Assembly (NCBI GenBank): GCA_937871985.1
Contig: CALMPB010000220.1
Coordinates: 1-5,497, forward strand
DNA: 5,497 nucleotides
Direction: 5' to 3'
From: an uncultured Burkholderiaceae bacterium
GTDB lineage: Bacteria > Pseudomonadota > Gammaproteobacteria > Burkholderiales > Burkholderiaceae
Shown here: one piece after another, positions 1 through 5,346 of the stretch
How positions within the stretch are numbered: position 1 is the stretch's first letter
Layout of the letters: every line of letters starts with the position of its first letter
Program-made: the position numbers and the translations under genes
The notes under the pieces: model-generated
What the model saw: only the letters and a program-made list of their open reading frames with translations
What the model was told of the DNA's origin: nothing
Databases searched by the model: none

Positions 1-43
1 GAGCTTAAACAGCTCGCTCTACCCTGAAAAACGTTGGGACACT
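1..43. repeat. Left arm of 43-bp inverted repeat (inner IS end)
   Basis: It is the reverse complement of 5359-5401 with a single mismatch (position 5, T here and C in the other copy; silent in the Leu codon). Similarity ends sharply at GGGACACT (36-43), which marks the inner border of the IS copy. The repeat may continue leftward beyond the window. Confidence 0.85.
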
Positions 44-61
44 CCTGCTATGCAATATTAA
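1..61 (+). CDS. IS4-type transposase, C-terminal end only (left copy)
   Basis: Reading in frame from position 2 gives SLNSSLYPEKRWDT, then PAMQY and a TAA at 59-61. The first 14 residues match the C-terminus encoded on the minus strand at the right end, where enough sequence is visible to recognise an IS4-type DDE transposase. The 5' part lies outside the window. The shared sequence stops after the Thr codon (41-43). The last five codons and the stop therefore lie in non-IS DNA and differ from those of the right copy. Whether the full gene is intact cannot be seen. Confidence 0.55.
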   Translation, partial: SLNSSLYPEKRWDTPAMQY

Positions 62-66
62 ATTAA
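50..66. promoter_or_regulatory. Left half of an operator-like palindrome split by the IS5 element
   Basis: These 17 bases match the reverse complement of 1263-1279 at 16 of 17 positions. Removing the IS5-family element and one TTAA copy rebuilds a 30-bp palindrome with 13-bp arms around a central TTAA and only one mismatched pair. The right half overlaps the predicted -35 box of the oxygenase operon, so a regulator binding site is plausible. No regulator gene is present to identify the binder. Chance is an unlikely explanation for 13-bp arms. Confidence 0.5.
63..66. repeat. TTAA target-site duplication, left copy
   Basis: TTAA directly precedes the left inverted repeat of the IS5-family element and recurs directly after its right end (1263-1266). 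A 4-bp duplication of YTAR form is the usual signature of IS5-group insertion. Confidence 0.8.
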
Positions 67-130
67 GGAACCTCTGAACAAGTCCAACGAACCTGTCAGA
101 ATATAAGTTATTGAAAACAGCCCGATCCGA

Positions 131-1105
131 GTGAACCCGATGAGCCAGTTGAGTTTTTCCGAAGCCGAGTACGTCGGCAAACGCAAGAAAACGCGCCGTG
201 AGAAGTTTCTGGCCAAGATGGAGCGTGCGGTGCCGTGGAAGGTCTTTGCCGATCTGGTCGATCCGCATTACCCCAAACCGGGCATCGGTCGTCCACCGTA
301 TCCGCTGGAAACGATGCTGCGCATCTACTTCATGCAACTGTGGTTTTCGCTGTCGGATCCGGCCATGGAAGAGACGCTGTATGACAGCTTTTCGATGCGC
401 CAGTTTGCCAAACTGCCTGGTGGTCGTGTGCCGGACGAGACCACCATTTTGAACTTTCGTCATCTGCTCGAGCAACACAACATTGCCGACGAAGCGCTTG
501 AAGCGGTCAACCTGCTGTTGCAGGATCAAGGCATTCAGGTGCGCAAAGGCACCATTGTGGACGCCACAATTATCGACGCACCCAGCTCGACCAAGAACGC
601 CAGCGGCACGCGGGACCCCGAGATGCATCAGACCAAAAAGGGAAACCAGTGGCACTTTGGGATGAAGGCCCACATTGGGGTTGATCTTCACAGCGGGCTG
701 GTCCACACGGTGGTGGGCACCGCTGCCAATGAGCATGATGTTACCCAGGCGGCTGCGTTGCTGCATGGTGAAGAAACGTTGGCCTTGGGCGATGCCGGTT
801 ATCAAGGCGTAGACAAGCGACCCGAACACCAAGGGCGTGACGTGACCTGGCACATTGCCATGCGCCCCGGTAAACGGCGTGTCTTGGGTAACAGCGCAAT
901 TGATCGTTTGACGCAAAACATTGAGCGGGTCAAATCCAGCCTTCGGGCCAAGGTTGAGCATCCGTTTCGTGTCATCAAATGCCAATTCGGGTTTCGTAAA
1001 GTCAGATTCCGTGGACTGGCCAAGAACACTGCGCATTTGAAAATGTTGTTTACGCTGTCCAATATCTGGATGGCACGCCGCCCGTTGACGGCGGTGGCAG
1101 GGTAA
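131..1105 (+). CDS. IS5-family DDE transposase
   Basis: Catalyses cut-and-paste or copy movement of the surrounding IS by DDE chemistry at its terminal repeats. The product is 324 residues from GTG 131, or 321 from the in-frame ATG at 140, which may be the true start; neither has a strong ribosome-binding site. The N-terminus has the IS5-group pattern of a basic KRKKTRREKFL stretch followed by VPW (residues 17-36), then the DUF772-like region with RPPYPLETMLRIYF. Likely catalytic residues are Asp144 (VDATIIDAP), Asp221 (GDAGYQG) and Glu276 (KVEHPFRVIK, the YREK-like region). The frame is uninterrupted and of normal length for the group. It is transcribed toward the oxygenase operon, so read-through into that operon is possible. 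Confidence 0.93.
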   Translation: MNPMSQLSFSEAEYVGKRKKTRREKFLAKMERAVPWKVFADLVDPHYPKPGIGRPPYPLETMLRIYFMQLWFSLSDPAMEETLYDSFSMRQFAKLPGGRVPDETTILNFRHLLEQHNIADEALEAVNLLLQDQGIQVRKGTIVDATIIDAPSSTKNASGTRDPEMHQTKKGNQWHFGMKAHIGVDLHSGLVHTVVGTAANEHDVTQAAALLHGEETLALGDAGYQGVDKRPEHQGRDVTWHIAMRPGKRRVLGNSAIDRLTQNIERVKSSLRAKVEHPFRVIKCQFGFRKVRFRGLAKNTAHLKMLFTLSNIWMARRPLTAVAG

Positions 1106-1125
1106 GTGCGCCCAAAAAGCGCCAA

Positions 1126-1145
1126 CAGGCCCGAAAACGGGCCTG
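1126..1145 (+). terminator. GC-rich hairpin after the transposase gene
   Basis: CAGGCCCG (1126-1133) and CGGGCCTG (1138-1145) pair perfectly over 8 bp around an AAAA loop, 20 bp after the transposase stop. No T-run follows, so it is not a textbook intrinsic terminator. It could still slow transcription or protect the 3' end of the transposase mRNA, reducing read-through into the oxygenase operon. Confidence 0.4.
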
Positions 1146-1262
1146 ATCGGGGTGCAAACAACCCGAAAGTGGCGATGATTTGAGCAGTTTTTAACCATTT
1201 TTGAATACTTTGGTCATGAGGTCGATTTTTGGATGTTTGAAATCGAGTTCTTCAGACCTTCC

Positions 1263-1266
1263 TTAA
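1263..1266. repeat. TTAA target-site duplication, right copy
   Basis: Partner of the TTAA at 63-66; it directly follows the right terminal repeat of the IS5-family element. Confidence 0.8.
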
Positions 1267-1279
1267 TTTCATATTGCAT
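1263..1279. promoter_or_regulatory. Right half of the split operator-like palindrome
   Basis: TTAATTTCATATTGCAT is the reverse complement of 50-66 with one mismatch. It includes the predicted -35 box TTGCAT of the oxygenase operon (1274-1279). A factor bound here would be expected to affect RNA polymerase access. Since the IS5 insertion, the two halves are about 1.2 kb apart. Confidence 0.5.
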
Positions 1280-1302
1280 TAATTTCATTTTGTTGATATA
1301 TT
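1274..1302 (+). promoter_or_regulatory. Predicted sigma-70 promoter of the oxygenase operon
   Basis: TTGCAT (1274-1279) and TATATT (1297-1302) are separated by exactly 17 bp. The -10 box matches 5 of 6 consensus bases and the -35 box 3 of 6, so the promoter would probably be moderate or regulated. The expected start of transcription is near 1309, giving a leader of about 34 bases before the ATG at 1343. All core elements lie to the right of the IS5 insertion and remain intact. Confidence 0.45.
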
Positions 1303-1342
1303 TTGGATGCGTCCATCACAAGAAATAAAAGGAGAGGTTTCT

Positions 1343-2632
1343 ATGATTACGAGAGAGGAAAACGTATTGCTTACGGATACGACTGTTGGCAGTCCGATGG
1401 GTGAAATGATCAGGAGCCACTGGATTCCATTTGCTTGCGAAACGGAGTTGCCTGCCCCAGATGAACCGCCGCAGCGGATCAAGCTATTGGGCGAGGATTT
1501 GCTTGTTTTTAGGGATAGCGACGGCCGTTTGGGGATGATTGACGAGTTCTGTCCTCATCGGCGCGCAAGCTTGTTCTATGGCCGAAATGAGGAAGCTGGC
1601 ATACGGTGTATTTATCACGGCTGGAAGTTTGACATCAATGGAAGTTGCGTAGACATGCCTTCTGAGCCGTCCTCAAGTTCCTTTCGGGACACGATGACGA
1701 TTAAGTCTTATCCGGTTCAGGAGTTCGCGAGTCTGGGTTGGGTTTATATGGGCAGCGCCCTTCCTGCGCCGGAGTTGCCAAAATTCGAATGGATGGGTCA
1801 TCCGGCATCGCATCGACATATGTCACGTTGGCAGCAAGAGTGCAACTTCGTGCAAGCCATGGAAGGAGAGCTGGACGAAGCGCACGTCGCCTTTTTGCAT
1901 CGTCGATTAGATAATCCGCAGGTATCAGACGAGTCGTTATTCGGTTCGTATTTCCAGCAGGGTGCGCCACGCTGGAAGATACTGGAAACTGATTTTGGAC
2001 TGGCTTGTGGAGCGCGTCGGCAGGTTCAGAATGAGAAGCCATTCTTCTGGCGTGTTGATATGTATCTAATGCCTTTCTATACCATGATTTCTCCAAGCGA
2101 CGATCAGAATTCACGGGTATGGCGTGCCTGGATTCCACGCGACAACGAAAGCTGTTGGACGATCTGTGTGACTTGGCGTACAGATGGGCCGCCCGATGCG
2201 ATGGAGCTTGGCTTATGGCAAGACGGAGTGGTCGCTCATCGCCGTGTAATTCCCGGAACTACCATACCAATGGAAAACAAGTCTAACGATTATGGGTTGG
2301 ACCGCAACGCTCAGCGTAATCACTCTTTCACAGGCATCCACGGAATTCGGGCCCAAGATGCCGTAGTCACTGAAAGCTGCGGTCCAATCGTTGATCGTTC
2401 GTTAGAGAGGCTTGCTTCGAGCGACACTTCAATTGTGGCAATGCGCAATCTAATGTTGCGTGCCGCTAGAGGAATGGTTGCCGGAAAACTCCCGAGAACC
2501 AGTGCGGGAGGTAACGTGTATCAGGTACAGACATATTCGGGATTGCATGACGACATGACGGATTTTGACCAAATGCCACACGTGCTTGACATCATGGGAA
2601 TCCAGGGCATAAACGAAGAGCAAGTAGAGTAA
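1343..2632 (+). CDS. Rieske aromatic-ring oxygenase, large (alpha) subunit, phthalate 4,5-dioxygenase-like
   Basis: Probably the terminal oxygenase of a two-component system that hydroxylates an aromatic ring, likely of an aromatic carboxylate. The product is 429 residues, normal for the family. The ATG at 1343 is chosen because GGAGAGG (1331-1337) lies 5 bp upstream; an in-frame ATG at 1307 would overlap the predicted start of transcription. The Rieske [2Fe-2S] ligands are Cys70 and His72 (CPHR), and Cys89 and His92 (CIYHGWK). The mononuclear iron site is Asp178-X2-His181-X4-His186 within EGELDEAHVAFLH, with Asp339 (IRAQDAVV) a likely third ligand. MITREEN at the N-terminus and the GIHGIRAQD region resemble phthalate 4,5-dioxygenase, 3-chlorobenzoate dioxygenase (CbaA) and phenoxybenzoate dioxygenase. 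No small subunit gene follows, as in that alpha-only group. The family call is firm; the substrate is unknown. It is coupled to the reductase gene 12 bp downstream. Confidence 0.9.
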   Translation: MITREENVLLTDTTVGSPMGEMIRSHWIPFACETELPAPDEPPQRIKLLGEDLLVFRDSDGRLGMIDEFCPHRRASLFYGRNEEAGIRCIYHGWKFDINGSCVDMPSEPSSSSFRDTMTIKSYPVQEFASLGWVYMGSALPAPELPKFEWMGHPASHRHMSRWQQECNFVQAMEGELDEAHVAFLHRRLDNPQVSDESLFGSYFQQGAPRWKILETDFGLACGARRQVQNEKPFFWRVDMYLMPFYTMISPSDDQNSRVWRAWIPRDNESCWTICVTWRTDGPPDAMELGLWQDGVVAHRRVIPGTTIPMENKSNDYGLDRNAQRNHSFTGIHGIRAQDAVVTESCGPIVDRSLERLASSDTSIVAMRNLMLRAARGMVAGKLPRTSAGGNVYQVQTYSGLHDDMTDFDQMPHVLDIMGIQGINEEQVE

Positions 2633-2644
2633 GGAGGCTGAAAA

Positions 2645-3652
2645 ATGGCAACAATAACTGTGAGCCCTCAAGCAAACAGGGTGCGGACGGATACAACAAT
2701 GCGCATGCAAGTTTGTGAAACTGTCTCGTTGACCGCTAGCACTAAGCTATTGCGACTTCGTAGTGCAGAGGAAAGAATTCTTCCGCGATTTGAGGTGGGA
2801 GCACACATAGAGGTGAACGTAACATTCCCTGATGGTCAGGAAACATGGAACGCCTATTCATTGATCGGAGATCCGGCGGATCGCTCGCTATTCGAGATTG
2901 CCGTTAAACGGGAAGAGCGGGGGCGCGGCGGATCCCGCTACTTGCACGATGCGATATCGGTGGGCGAGATACTGGAGGTGCGTGGCCCAACCAATGGTTT
3001 CCCGCTGGATATGGATGCAACCAGCCATTTGCTCATAGCGGGTGGGATCGGTATTACTCCGATCTACTCAATGTCGGTACAGCTAAGCAAGCTGAAGATT
3101 AAACATCGCGTCATTTTTTGTGCACGTGACGTAGAAGACGCGCCACTTCTTGAGCGGTTGCGTAGTAGCTCCTTTGCTGATGTCGAGTTTCATGCTGATG
3201 GCGGGCAACGGGACTGCTATTACGATTTTGATAGTTTGTTGCGTGATCCAGTGGAGGGCCAACGCATTTATGTATGTGGTCCACAAGCACTGATTCGTAC
3301 AGTTGTCCGAATCAGTGCGCGGCAGAAGTGGCGAGGTGGCGCGGTGCGGTTTGAAAACTTTGGAGGGATCTACGATGCTCCTAATCCGAAGCTGACTGTT
3401 CATCTTGCAAAGCGGAGTAAGACGGTCGTGGGGGAGCAGCCCGAAAGCATAGTCGATGCGATAGCGCGCCATGGATTTGATCCGCTGTACGGATGCAAGC
3501 GCGGTGATTGCGGTATATGCGCAGTGTCGGTGACGAGTGGTACGCCGATGCATCGTGACATGTTTTTGTCGGAAGAGGAAAAAGAGTCAGGGAAGTATAT
3601 GTGCCCGTGCGTTTCCTGGAGCGCTTCTGAAGAAATTACATTAGACATATAG
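2645..3652 (+). CDS. Rieske oxygenase reductase, FMN/NAD(P)H/[2Fe-2S] (phthalate dioxygenase reductase type)
   Basis: Passes electrons from NAD(P)H through flavin and an iron-sulphur cluster to the oxygenase encoded just upstream; cytoplasmic. The product is 335 residues, close to the usual 315-335. AAGGAGG (2631-2637) overlaps the oxygenase stop and sits 7 bp before the ATG, indicating a coupled operon. Domain order is flavin barrel (about 19-118), NAD-binding domain (about 125-235; GGIGITP 133-139, CGPQ 211-214) and C-terminal plant-type ferredoxin domain (about 250-335). Cluster ligands are Cys284, Cys289, Cys292 and probably Cys322 (CX4CX2CX29C); Cys320 is an extra nearby Cys. The flavin motif is NAYSL (69-73) rather than the common RxYSL, though GRGGS (93-97) is kept. 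The short lead of about 18 residues before the barrel is unremarkable. With no separate ferredoxin gene, this is a class IA-like system. Confidence 0.92.
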   Translation: MATITVSPQANRVRTDTTMRMQVCETVSLTASTKLLRLRSAEERILPRFEVGAHIEVNVTFPDGQETWNAYSLIGDPADRSLFEIAVKREERGRGGSRYLHDAISVGEILEVRGPTNGFPLDMDATSHLLIAGGIGITPIYSMSVQLSKLKIKHRVIFCARDVEDAPLLERLRSSSFADVEFHADGGQRDCYYDFDSLLRDPVEGQRIYVCGPQALIRTVVRISARQKWRGGAVRFENFGGIYDAPNPKLTVHLAKRSKTVVGEQPESIVDAIARHGFDPLYGCKRGDCGICAVSVTSGTPMHRDMFLSEEEKESGKYMCPCVSWSASEEITLDI

Positions 3653-3959
3653 ACTCATTCCACTCATCCATCCACCCATCCGCCATGGTGTAACGTGTGA
3701 CGCCCTCATCTATTTCTTGGTTCTATCGGGCAATCGCAATGACACCCTCGTCGGTTAGGCTATCAAGCGCAATCAGATCAGCCTGTAACAATTTCGGCCG
3801 AGGAGAACTTACGTCGAGGAATTTTCTAAAACACAGGCGTATTTTCTGAGTCCTATACCGGCGTGTACAACTGATTGGCGGATCGCTGTTAGAGGATTTC
3901 CCTTTCATCGGCCAGGGTAAGTCTACCTCTTGGAGGTGGAGGGTGGGGGATAGTGTGTG

Positions 3960-3985
3960 TTGTGATTAAGTTGTAGTAACCACAA
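3960..3985. promoter_or_regulatory. Operator-like imperfect inverted repeat upstream of the binding-protein gene
   Basis: TTGTGATTA (3960-3968) and TAACCACAA (3977-3985) are inverted repeats matching at 8 of 9 positions across an 8-bp spacer. They lie about 135 bp before the binding-protein start, upstream of the predicted promoter, where an activator could bind. The arms are short, so chance is possible, and no regulator gene is nearby. Confidence 0.25.
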
Positions 3986-4062
3986 TAGTAATGGAACTGC
4001 CTTGAGTGTATCCGGGTGGCTGTCAGGTCTGAACTAATGCTGCCTAGGATGTTTTTTTGGCT

Positions 4063-4091
4063 TTCAACAAGCTGTGCATTACATATATAAA
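4063..4091 (+). promoter_or_regulatory. Possible sigma-70 promoter for the binding-protein gene
   Basis: TTCAAC (4063-4068) and TATAAA (4086-4091) are 17 bp apart. The -10 box matches 5 of 6 consensus bases; the -35 box matches 3 of 6. Transcription would begin near 4098, about 24 bases before the ATG. The long gap from the reductase gene and a dedicated terminator downstream support a separate transcript. Confidence 0.35.
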
Positions 4092-4121
4092 CCGCAAAAC
4101 TATTCTATAACGGAGACTTTC

Positions 4122-5252
4122 ATGAAAAAACATCTGTTTGCTTTGGCTTTGGCCACGCTTCTTCCTTTCGGTGTATACGCCAACGTCAAGGTGGGTGTTA
4201 TCCTCAGTTCGACAGGGCCGGGCGCCTCCCTTGGCATTCCCCAGAAGAACACGTTTGCTATATTGCCCCATACTCTGGGCGGCGAACCGGTGGAGTATAT
4301 TATTGTTGACGACGCCACCGATGCCACAACTGCTGTGAAGATGGCGCGTAAGCTGATCGTCCAGGACAAAGTCGATTTGATCATCGGCTCGTCTGTTGTG
4401 CCTATGTCGATTTCGGTGGCGGGAATTGCGCAGGAACTGGAAACGCCCCAGATCGCGCTGGCACCGACGTCCATCACGCCAGATAAGAACCTTTGGACCT
4501 TTTCTGTGCCGCAGCCTATCAACATCATGATGGGTGCAGTGGTCGCCAACATGATAGAGCACGACGTCAAGACGGTTGGGTACCTTGGGTTCGCCGATGC
4601 TTGGGGCGAGATGGTGAGCGCGGGCTTGCAGCACAATATGGATCGCGAAGGCATCAAGCTAGTTGCCAGTGAGCGTTATGGGCGCGTGGACACCAGCGTG
4701 TCGGGTCAGGTGCTTAAGCTGATCGCCGCCAAGCCCGATGCCATTGTGCTGGGAGGTTCAGGTACGCCCGGCGCCTTGCCTCAGGGGGAGCTGGTCAAGC
4801 GGGGCTACAAGGGGCCCATCTATCATAATCATGGGGTGATCAACAAGGATTTCCTGCGGATAGGCGGCAAGAGCCTGGAGGGCGCTTATGCCCCAACCGG
4901 CCCGGTGATGGTGGCCGAGCAACTGTCGGATAGCAACCCCATCAAGAAGGTCGCGCTTGAGTTTACCAAGACCTACGAAGACGAATATGGTGAAGGCTCG
5001 CGCAATGCCTTTGCGGCCTATGCATGGGATGCCTACCTGCTGGCCGACCAGGCGATTGCAGCCGCTGTTAAGAACGCCAAGCCAGGCGCGCCGGAATTTC
5101 GTGCCACTCTGCGTGACGCGCTGGAAAACGCCAAGGAAGTCGTCGGTACTCACGGCGTTTACAACATGACCCCCACGGACCACACCGGACTGGACCAACG
5201 CGCCAGTACACTGGTGCAGGTGAAAGATGGGCAGTGGAAGCTGGTTAAGTAA
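4122..5252 (+). CDS. Periplasmic ABC transporter solute-binding protein (Peripla_BP_6 / LivJ-like)
   Basis: Captures a small solute in the periplasm for a branched-chain-amino-acid-type (HAAT) ABC importer. The product is 376 residues. The ATG at 4122 is chosen over an in-frame ATG at 4074 because GGAGA (4112-4116) lies 5 bp upstream and because it begins a clean signal peptide: MKK, a hydrophobic core to residue 16, and cleavage after VYA (residue 20). The mature 356 residues show the type I periplasmic fold: VKVGVILSSTGPGASLG opening strand and ligand loop, DDATDATTAVK, LIIGSS near residue 86, VKTVGYLGFADAWGE between the lobes, and THGVYNMTPTDHTGLD near the C-terminus. Relatives in Burkholderiales are annotated as branched-chain amino acid binding proteins, and some family members bind aromatic acids. 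No permease or ATPase gene is present, so it would need partners encoded elsewhere. Uptake of the oxygenase substrate is an inference from position only. Confidence 0.9.
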   Translation: MKKHLFALALATLLPFGVYANVKVGVILSSTGPGASLGIPQKNTFAILPHTLGGEPVEYIIVDDATDATTAVKMARKLIVQDKVDLIIGSSVVPMSISVAGIAQELETPQIALAPTSITPDKNLWTFSVPQPINIMMGAVVANMIEHDVKTVGYLGFADAWGEMVSAGLQHNMDREGIKLVASERYGRVDTSVSGQVLKLIAAKPDAIVLGGSGTPGALPQGELVKRGYKGPIYHNHGVINKDFLRIGGKSLEGAYAPTGPVMVAEQLSDSNPIKKVALEFTKTYEDEYGEGSRNAFAAYAWDAYLLADQAIAAAVKNAKPGAPEFRATLRDALENAKEVVGTHGVYNMTPTDHTGLDQRASTLVQVKDGQWKLVK

Positions 5253-5279
5253 GCTGCACGCAGCCCCGGTTTCGTACGG

Positions 5280-5325
5280 CACCCGTAATGTCAGTTTGAT
5301 GTTAGGGGTGTTTTTATTTTTGTTT
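5280..5325 (+). terminator. Strong intrinsic terminator after the binding-protein gene
   Basis: The arms 5280-5293 and 5297-5310 form a 14-position stem: CACCC with GGGTG, one G-G mismatch, then TAATGTCA with TGATGTTA, which pairs fully in RNA through two G-U wobbles. The loop is GTT. A T-rich tail (TTTTTATTTTTGTTT) follows at once, 28 bp after the stop codon. It would also shield the transcript from the converging IS4-type transposase gene. Confidence 0.85.
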
Positions 5326-5346
5326 AGGTTCAAATGATACACTTAC

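Larger units (their letters stand above)
67..1262 (+). mobile_element. Complete IS5-family insertion sequence, 1196 bp
   Basis: The borders are set by terminal inverted repeats at 67-84 (GGAACCTCTGAACAAGTC) and 1245-1262 (reverse complement GGAAGGTCTGAAGAACTC), matching at 14 of 18 positions. The 4-bp TTAA duplications lie immediately outside. The element carries one full-length transposase gene (131-1105), and its length is typical of the IS5 group. Nothing indicates decay, so it is probably a recent and possibly active insertion. It lies between the inner end of the left IS4-type copy and the core promoter of the oxygenase operon. I do not recognise the specific named element. Confidence 0.9.
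1263..1294. repeat. Two tandem 16-bp units, 13 of 16 identical
   Basis: TTAATTTCATATTGCA (1263-1278) is followed directly by TTAATTTCATTTTGTT (1279-1294). The first ten bases are identical. The second unit lies between the predicted -35 and -10 boxes. It could be a second regulator half-site on the same DNA face or a chance AT-rich repeat. Confidence 0.5.
3653..4121. other. 469-bp region without a supported gene
   Basis: It separates the reductase gene from the binding-protein gene. No convincing intrinsic terminator follows the reductase stop. The left part has a pyrimidine-rich CATCC-rich run (about 3663-3683). The middle holds a 61-codon open frame on the minus strand (3723-3908) with no good ribosome-binding site and no family I recognise. 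The right part has a purine- and GT-rich run (about 3930-3962), an imperfect 26-bp inverted repeat (3960-3985) and a possible promoter (4063-4091). The stretch could be a junction where unrelated DNA pieces were joined, or could retain a worn gene remnant; neither can be shown from sequence alone. Confidence 0.5.

Noticed and set aside
5..1198. Long minus-strand open frame of 397 codons
   Set aside because: It lies antisense to the clear IS5-family transposase gene, has no recognisable domain, and arises from the codon bias of the sense gene.
1237..1267. Possible outward promoter at the IS5 right end (TTGAAA and CTTAAT)
   Set aside because: The spacer is 19 bp and the -10 box matches only 4 of 6; the promoter at 1274-1302 is a better candidate.
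1307..1342. Upstream in-frame ATG for the oxygenase adding 12 residues
   Set aside because: It has no ribosome-binding site and falls at the predicted transcription start, while ATG 1343 has GGAGAGG at ideal spacing and gives the family's usual MxTREEN start.
1701..2138. Minus-strand open frame inside the oxygenase gene
   Set aside because: It is antisense to a well-supported gene with iron-binding motifs and resembles no protein family.
3663..3683. CATCC-rich run, possible short tandem repeat or CRISPR-like unit
   Set aside because: Only a few irregular copies of a 4-5-bp motif, with no spacers or regular period.
3723..3908. Minus-strand 61-codon open frame in the reductase/binding-protein gap
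   Set aside because: It has no good ribosome-binding site, no recognisable family and no supporting context; reported only as part of the non-coding region.
4074..4121. Upstream in-frame ATG for the binding protein adding 16 residues
   Set aside because: It would bury the signal peptide behind a polar extension and lies upstream of the likely transcription start; ATG 4122 has GGAGA at 5 bp.
4758..5342. Minus-strand open frame across the end of the binding-protein gene and the terminator
   Set aside because: It is antisense to the binding-protein gene, crosses a strong terminator hairpin, and has no recognisable domain.
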